From Apostichopus japonicus (Eukaryota; Echinodermata; Holothuroidea; Aspidochirotida; Stichopodidae), in contig NC_092561.1 of the NCBI RefSeq assembly GCF_037975245.1, positions 3,579,001 to 3,643,000 on the forward strand: a stretch of 64,000 nt of DNA, written 5' to 3'. The notes beneath the pieces were generated by a model. It made no database searches and was not told where the DNA came from. It worked only from the letters and a program-made list of their open reading frames with translations. The translations under genes and the position numbers were made by a program. Position 1 is the first letter of the stretch. Each line of letters starts with the position of its first letter. This document shows positions 56,151-64,000 of this stretch, piece after piece.

Positions 56151-58842
56151 TATTGCTTTGCTCATTTTTCCACAGTTCACTTTTTGTTGATCCGATCGTT
56201 GTTAGCTAATTTCGAAAAAAGATTGACAAGCAAATGTTAATCAATTAAACTTAATTTTCATTACATCATATTCAACACTATACTTATACGAACTGACCCA
56301 CGAAGCAAGCAGTGCTTGCTGTTATAGCTTTCTTCTAAACCTTTCCATTACACTATAGTGATATTAATAGTGTCGTCTCTCCGACAAATATTTCGCTGTA
56401 ACAAAGATAGAATTATCAGCCTCTTGCTGGTTTCGTTTAGACACGACAAACTCGAGTGTCCTTCAAAATATCATTGAAATCACGAAAATATATAACTAAA
56501 GATAGATTGATAAGATTCTAAATATACTTCACTTCAAGTCTCCATCGACAAGTTTCATGACAGCAGTTATTATTGCCAAGCTGTTACAAAAAAAAAATAT
56601 GTATCTTGGATTGCAGGACAACTACAGCTTTCCGTCTTGAGCGAGGGTTAGTTTGATTAAAGACTGTTTACTTAGTATTTTAATGTCTTCCAACTGTTCA
56701 CTACTTTCTCCATTATATTATTTTATTCCCTTATCGATATATTCATGCCCGATTCCGTACCAAGAGTATGTACTTCAGTACACGTCATTCGAAAAACGAA
56801 CCTACTGACAGTTTTGACAGTAAAACGTTCGACAAATGACATTTATTGGTAATATCATTATGTATAATTATATTTGACAGTATGTCAATATGTGAATAAA
56901 TTCTCACTTAATCACGAGATTCATTGTAAAGTCCATAAAAATCATTAATCCAGTGGAAATGAGTCAATGCCACTAAAGTCATCCAAAGGAATAAGAAAAA
57001 TGATCGAAAAAAAACTTGAAGGAAATAATTTTTATTGTGGCTCCTTGGACGACGGATTCTGTTTGCGGCTTCGATTAGGTTAACGCGTTAAGAAACTAAA
57101 GAAATCGGGTACATATATGGGGTTAACTTAATCACTTATTTTATGGAAAACGTACAAAGCTATTTCCACTTTTATTGTGATAGAAAATAAGTAAGCGATC
57201 AATCGTAATATATTAAAGCTGTATCTGCTTTGGAGTCATATTTGTCTCAATTATAAATAAATATACAGATAAATGTTATTTACAATCTGATTTATAGATT
57301 ACTGTATATAGACGTAAGATAAACAAATTTATTCAATGGAAAGACCGAGAGAATTGATGTCAAACAATAAAGCTTACACAGGGCTCGTGGGGGGGGGGGG
57401 GTGGGGGGTATTTACCTATAAAACTGAGAGGATGGTAAAAAAAATTGCAAGGTTATCACCTTAATTTGAACCTATGTTAAAGTAATAATATGGCAAAAGT
57501 GAACTGTAAGGATTAAAACAGTGCCCATGCGGTATCATTTTCTGTTTCTTTGAAGAAGCATTCTTAAATACATTACACGGTCTCACTTTGTTCTGATAAT
57601 AAATGTTGTTAGAATTTCATCAAAAATGCAGCTTTTAGGGTAGAAATATTTGTTCCCTCTGTGTATAAATGGTCGAAATATTAGAAAAGGGAAACAAATG
57701 AGAAAGACATTTTCAGTTGAATGGCGTGGTTGAAATCCGTTCATCATTCATTCAAATATCACCCAAGTTGAAAACTTCATATTTTCGCGATTCAGAGTGC
57801 TATAGAGAAGATGTATTTGTAACCTATATTTGCAAAACAAATCTGCAACTCCAGCCACCAGAACGTTCAAGACTGAGGTAGATCATAGAGGTAAAAACTG
57901 TTTTTACCTCCATGGGTAGATACATGGTGTGAGAATCCACATAGAAAATCAGGTAACGTGTTGTAGACCATGCATGCCATTGATCCATCTTTTGGGATAT
58001 CTGGTTGATCTTTGTGTTGTGAAATATAAGGCAGATATAAGATAAAAAGAGTATTACCAGAGAGTTAAAACCTTTACCCTCTTGAAGCAATCCTAAACCC
58101 TTGCATGAGGTACTTGGCACTAATTTGACGTCATCATCGTTTGAAATTTCATCTTTTGTTCATAATAGGATAAAACGCTGCCGCCTCATGTCGATATTTT
58201 GTCGCAACTAAATGCTGGAGATGCATTTCTATTTTCACGTCTTCTTTCCTGATGGAATCAATTCCGCTTTGTTTTACTTTGCAAGATGGAAGATAACTTC
58301 ACAACTTCAGCTAATTATTTTGAAAGTAATTGGTTGGAAAGAAGATTTCATACACACAAACGCTAAGAGTTATAAATATATATATTATCATTTTAGAGTG
58401 CCAGAAACTGATTTGTTTTTCAGTTCAAACTATGTCTTCAGTTCCATGAGTGTATTTTGTTATTAACGTTACTATATGTTTATATAATTAAAAACTACTT
58501 GAAATTAGAATATATCATCAAGTAATGGTTTGAAGTATTTCAAAAATAAAACCATGCTCGCTCTTGTCTTATGATTAAAAAGCGATAATTTGACAGATGG
58601 CATGAAAGGTAAAATTTAAGTCTTCTAGCTATATAGTGTTTGCAGTGACAACAAACTATAAGTGGGAGTAGAATATATATATAGAACTATAAGAAGACGA
58701 GATACCCTGTTTGCTCACTTCTTGTTTTCCCGGATATTTTTGCATATTTAAGCCTTTAATTTAAACCTATATTTATAGTTGATTGGTATTCTTCACAACC
58801 TTTGTCCACCCACTACTCTTTATCCACTTCATACACCCACTC

Positions 58843-58975
58843 ACTGGAATCAGCAACAATATCGACATTTTTAGTTTAATTCATCTACTCTAGATGTACT
58901 TCATAATACTACCCACTCACTGGAATTAGCAACAACATCAACATATTTAGTTTTACTTCTTCTCTATCTAAACCA
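58843..58975 (+). repeat. Direct duplication of about 50-60 bp
   Basis: cccactcactggaatcagca and cccactcactggaattagca start two tandem copies that both continue into acat.tttagttt. Confidence 0.8.
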
Positions 58976-61000
58976 TTTATGCATTTGCTGCTAAGACGTT
59001 AAAGCAAAATGTGAGACACTTTGATAAGAAATGAAAGTAAAAATAAATTAGGTGCTTGAACATTTTGTTGTTTAACGATATTTTTAGATAAAATTGAAGT
59101 TAACTATTAGCATTAATCTTAAAATAGCAATGTTTGTATTGAATTTGGTTTAATTTTTTGAATTTCTTACAAATAAATAAGTCATGAAAAACAATATTAT
59201 TTTTATAAGGTATACAGTACACTTTAGTTTCAAATTTAAAAAAAAAATGAAAAATTGAAAAGGTTGGCATCGATAAATGATTAGTATGAATTAATAAATG
59301 TGTCTATTGGAAGAAATATTGAGCTTCGCATGGCGTTTTCATATTTTGGGGTTCTTATTACATGTTCCGTGATAACCAAAAAATGTAGGTTTAACAAATA
59401 GTGATATTATTTTGATGAATAGCAGCTCAAATGAAACATGTCTATATTATTGTAAAGCCCTATACTTATTACTGTGTATAAATACATAACGATATAGTTG
59501 TAATTCACTTATGTACAGTTTTCATACAAAGAAATATTAATACAACCAATATTTCATACACCAAATATTGTAAGTGTATACTGTACCGTGTATATAGTGC
59601 GTTGATTATTGACTACCGACTCGGAAATAGCAATCCGCTACCGTTAAATTTAAATCAAATACACTATTCGTCTAGTAAACAATTAAGTATAGGCTTAAGC
59701 CAAAACAGCTCTACGAAATATTAAACAGTATACTGATATGAAATTTGACTTTGGGTTTGATTCATATCTAGCTCATTTGATCTCCCTTCTATTAAAAGCA
59801 ACATCAGCGTACTTCCGGGAAGGACGTAATAACAATTTTTAATCATTTAAATCAGCTGTTGATATTACACATGCTATCATTTGTTTACCTCTTTACCTCC
59901 ATATTTGACAAAACATGTCATATATTTATGATATATTTTTTTACGAGAACATTTTGAGTTCAACTTGAAGAGACTGAAAATATCGCATAGCAAAGAGAAA
60001 AGTTCGCATTGCGATAAGTAATTACAATTATTTGATTTATTGGTTTGCTTCTTTATTCCGCAAGAATGTTTATTAAAGTTTGAGACCATTTCGAGAGATA
60101 CTTGAGAATGGAGAACGGAAATGAAAGGCTAATGAATTATGTTGGTAATATCATACTATTTGTTCTACTGCTAGTTCAATATTTCAAAAGATCCGGCCTT
60201 TTTAAAATAATTGAGTGTTTGTTCTTTCTTTATATAAAATTGATTTAACAGAGGGTTTTTTCGCGGTATAAACCTTGCGGTTTCATCCCTGACATCCGAG
60301 TCAAACAGATAGATATAGAAGATAGGAATATAATAATAAATATAAATAACGAAGATATGAAAGTAAAATCAACTTCGGAATGTAAACCAGGTCAAAAATG
60401 GATAAACAGAGAAGATTTAACTAAATACATAAATAGTGATAACATATACGCTGTATTATTCATAAGGTCTAATGTATTAAATATTATTACTGGTTCCCTA
60501 TCACTTCACACTGTGATAATATTTCTGAATAAAAATAGCCAATAACATACTTTTTAAAATAATTTGTTGGGTACCCAACACAAACTGGTGTTACGGTGAC
60601 AAATGCCACATGTATTGTAAATTTGTCAACAGCCAGCGGTTTTTCAGTTATTTCGATACAATCTATATCACTGCTAATCAATTATTCTTCTATGATACCG
60701 TGTAGTGTGCTTTTAACATTGCGTGATCCTGGGAGCTGGGTAAATTCTATATACCTGATTGCAACACGCCAATAATTGCCAGTTTTTCTTCATTTTTGAC
60801 GTCCTTTTTCACCTAATATTTGAAACCTTATGTAGAGAATTAGATCTATAGGTTCTTAGAATATTATACTGTTAATTGTTTTAAAAGAAACAATTAAGAA
60901 CCCTTTGTCATCGTCAACTAAGTAAAATATTTGGTTATAACCGAGAACGTTCATCACAAAGTTTTCTCACTTCTTCAAGTCAAAATTTTCCTAACTCAGA

Positions 61001-61121
61001 TTAGTGATATAACTGACCTCCTTGTTTCGGCGTTATCCTGCGATACACTAGATGAAGCCTTATATCTAATAAAGTGTATTAAACAGAATTTACCCCCTGA
61101 TGTCCCCATCAACTGCCGAGG
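61001..61121 (+). other. Unassigned exon-like open segment
   Basis: After taactcag, the plus strand reads ISDITDLLVSALSCDTLDEA then LYLIKCIKQNLPPDVPINCR, and is followed by GTTTGT. The composition is protein-like compared with its AT-rich surroundings, but the minus strand is also open here. I recognise no family; it could be a lone exon or a transposon remnant. Confidence 0.25.
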
Positions 61122-61786
61122 TTTGTCGGGTTTTTTTTCCCTGTCTCCTTGTTGTTTCCTCTTAAATCGATTTAAAGTGTTTTTCACAAGGATATGGGCA
61201 AACAAATAAAGGCTTTGAATTACAGTCTTTTGGGGTTTTGTGTTTGTAAAATTAAGTTTTGGTGGACATTTTAAATAGTAACAGGAGAACGAACTAGCAG
61301 GTGTTACAACCGTTTTGACGCTCTAATTACTAGAGAGTTTAAATAAATTTATTTAAAAACTATAAAACTAAACAAAAAACACGTAGAAAGAAAAAGGAAG
61401 ACTAATGAGACAGGGGATGTACGTGTAGTTGCATATGTACACCGTACGAAAGATGGCTTAATGTTATCGACGTTTAGTCCAAAATTGCAAGAAAGTGTTA
61501 TAAGAAGCAACACTGTTCATGTAACCATGGCAATAAATAAAATTATGAAATTTGATTAAAGGATGCCATTAGGCATCAAGGTAATTTAAATAAAAATGCT
61601 ACAGACTGTTTACAAGTGTTGCCATCAATCAAAGTGGTATTTAACACCACTTTTAATTAATTAGAAAAAATAACCCTCCAAGCAAAAGGGTGCACTGTTG
61701 CTCATATGAATTAAGCAGAACGTTGGGTTATTATAATTTCCTAAAAAAATTACATCAATTAAAATCCTGCACTAAGGAGCCATGAC

Positions 61787-61942
<156 letters not shown>

Positions 61943-61972
61943 ATGATTTTCCCACTCATTACGATTTTCATT

Positions 61973-62055
<83 letters not shown>

Positions 62056-62056
62056 G

Positions 62057-62138
<82 letters not shown>

Positions 62139-62139
62139 C
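61973..62139. repeat. (TA)n array with TG interruptions, about 165 bp
   Basis: TA array with scattered tatg and ttta interruptions. Confidence 0.97.
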
Positions 62140-63045
62140 GTTTTATGTTGTTTTAGTGTTATGGTAAAACTAATACGCACCGCACTGCAAGAAAAGTACA
62201 GTTGTGACGTCAACTAAATGTAACATATGGCAACGATAATTCAGCCAATTTAAACCAATAATCTAATTGACATTTCAGAAAATAACACAATCGGAGACAG
62301 TCATGTCTGCCGTCTGATTCATTAAGATAAATGATAATTAGACCAACTCAAATTTGTTAATTACATACGAAGGTCATTTGTTGACATTTCTAATAATAAT
62401 GTTTATATCAAGCAAAGTTTTTATATAGACATATTTCAGACATTCATATTTCATTAATACGATGAAATCATCATTTTTGTGCAAAAAAAAAGGAATATTA
62501 TAGGACGTTATTTCTGTTTAATTTGACGGATATGAATCCCCTGCACTCTCGAGCCGCGTGGAACATTTCAAACATAAAACAAAAACATAATCTAAACTGG
62601 TAGAATGAAATCATATTAATATTTTGTCCCCAATAATAGCATTGTATGGTTGATTCATGTTGAGATAGTTTTGGTAACCTTCGTCGTTTCTAAAATAATC
62701 TCTGCATGTGTAATTACCGCACGACAAATGCTCCTTTAGGGCTGTAATATCTGAATTCAATATTGCCATTAGGTATATCAAGGTTCAATTAGTTTAATGA
62801 AGTACATAGAATACCATACAATAATTACTACGTCATAAACAATTTCCGTGCAATCCAAAGCACAGCTATAGTTTTTCTTCTCTATAATTTATCATGGTTT
62901 ACTTCACTGCGTCAATACAAGTTATAATTCTCTACACCTTTCTGCCTAACAGTATAGAAATGGAATCATGATATTGAATATTTTGCTTCAAAATATTTGA
63001 ATTTCACCACCAAAGGAAGAAGAAAAAAACCAAGAGTTTGCTTAC

Positions 63046-63102
63046 CTATGCTAGATTCATATTCCCCGATGAACCTTCGCGTGAGAAATCGGACAGTTAT
63101 TG
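63046..63102 (-). CDS. Ras-like GTPase, exon after the P-loop
   Basis: 57 bp, phase 1 in and out. Encodes ITVRFLTRRFIGEYESSI, which is the segment directly after the P-loop GxxxxGK[ST]A in RERG/RASL11/RASL12 proteins (VRFLT.RFI.EY). Acceptor cctttttcag, donor GTAAGC. The phase requires a preceding exon ending in G to make the Ala codon. Confidence 0.9.
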
Positions 63103-63226
63103 CTGAAAAAGGAAAAATATAATAAATTGAACCAGAAAATCGAGGTAATTACATTTCCCTTGGTGTTATATTATACACTAATTGACTTATAGAACCTTAA
63201 GCCATGTAAATCGACGTAAAAGATAC

Positions 63227-63269
63227 CTGTCAGTTGTGAAGTAACGAAAAGAAGAAGGCAAAAAACCAT
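63227..63269 (-). CDS. Possible alternative first exon of the Ras-like gene
   Basis: ATG at 63269 then MVFCLLLFVTSQLT and a donor GTATCT at the right phase (phase 1) to splice to 63102. It gives an open fusion but supplies a hydrophobic start in place of the P-loop. The true P-loop exon is more likely beyond 64000, so this is a speculative call. Confidence 0.25.
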
Positions 63270-64000
63270 GCCGATTCTGATTCAAAACGTGACGGGAATA
63301 TATTTGATACTTCCTGAAAAAATACAAATGAAAAACAGTCTTGTAGATTAAACACTAGTAAAAGTATATATAATATTATAGGCCTATGTTACAATGCCGT
63401 TATAAATCAAGCTGTTGTATAGCGTACTGTGTTCGAATTATCTCACTAATATTAACACAATTAACTATTTGTGTTAAAGATTTTGTGTTCAATCGTAATC
63501 GTTATTTGCGCTGTATACGCATATAGCTGGCGGTGTTTTACATATACGATTCCAATTTTGAATCCATACTGCAAAGCATATTAGGTGGATTCATAAATTA
63601 AATATGTATATTTATTTTGCCCTAATGTAGAGATCAATAACAATTCTATCTACCTTGAATTAAGTTTGTGAATTCGCTGGTGACATCTTATGAATTGATG
63701 TTGTGGAATTTTATTTACCTTGAAAATGATACAACCAGAGACATATAGTACCGTATAGGCCTACATTACAAAATAAAAATACACAGCGTGGAAGAAAACC
63801 TTGTTGACTTAAATTATATTCGGCCTCTAAGGCACGACAGACTACGTGACAAAACAAATACACTCACAAAACAAAAAGTTAGTATTGCCCGATAGAGAGA
63901 AGGCCTTCGGATAAATTTGACCATCCAAACCAACTGTTTAGAAAATAAGTAAATTGATGGAAAGGAACACATTTCTATGACACGATGTTCGCATATTTAG
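63270..64000. other. 5' flank or intron of the Ras-like gene, no feature seen
   Basis: Searched on the minus strand for a GxxxxGK[ST] coding segment with a phase-1 donor; none seen. Confidence 0.5.

Overview
The window is eukaryotic, AT-rich and intron-dense, and looks like a marine invertebrate deuterostome, with an echinoderm such as a sea cucumber the best guess. That guess is inference from gene content, long repeat-filled introns, (TA)n arrays and the transposon types. Every gene I can support lies on the minus strand.

Region 1 (1-31551) is the 5' three quarters of one thioester-containing protein gene (alpha-2-macroglobulin / CD109 / TEP superfamily). I traced 25 coding exons from a signal-peptide exon at 31551 to an exon at 1715. 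They encode about 1150 residues, every junction keeps frame, and the thioester motif GCGEQ sits in exon 24. The gene runs off the left edge; the rest of the thioester domain, the CUB region and the receptor-binding domain are not in view. The stretch corresponding to the bait/hypervariable region is odd: a Pro/Arg-rich tract encoded by 12-bp microrepeats, a basic [13 protein letters not shown] tract, then five collagen-like Gly-X-Y triplets. The introns hold at least eight unrelated minisatellite families, two copies of a tRNA-derived SINE, the tail of another SINE, a poly(A)-tailed retroinsertion with an 11-bp target-site duplication, and a clean hAT-type MITE.

Region 2 (34087-40747) holds two tandem, intronless genes of the heparan-sulfate 3-O-sulfotransferase type (type II membrane proteins of the Golgi). 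The second is split by a frameshift between its membrane anchor and its catalytic domain. A 150-200 bp segment is duplicated 5' of both.

Region 3 (about 41275-46960) is intergenic: a 35-bp minisatellite array that has collected a SINE, a TTAA-target MITE and probably one more inverted-repeat element, followed by a second hAT-type MITE and an inverted-repeat element carrying telomere-like (TTAGGG) sequence.

Region 4 (48819 to the right edge) holds three 3' exons of an atypical Ras-family GTPase of the RERG/RASL11/RASL12 kind, spread over more than 14 kb with (TA)n arrays in the introns. Its switch II motif is degenerate (DTCTK instead of DTAGQ). The exon that should carry the P-loop is not visible and probably lies beyond 64000.

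The genes do not form an operon or pathway. The thioester protein is a secreted or surface immune/protease-trapping type, the sulfotransferases modify glycosaminoglycan-like chains in the Golgi, and the Ras-like protein is cytosolic.
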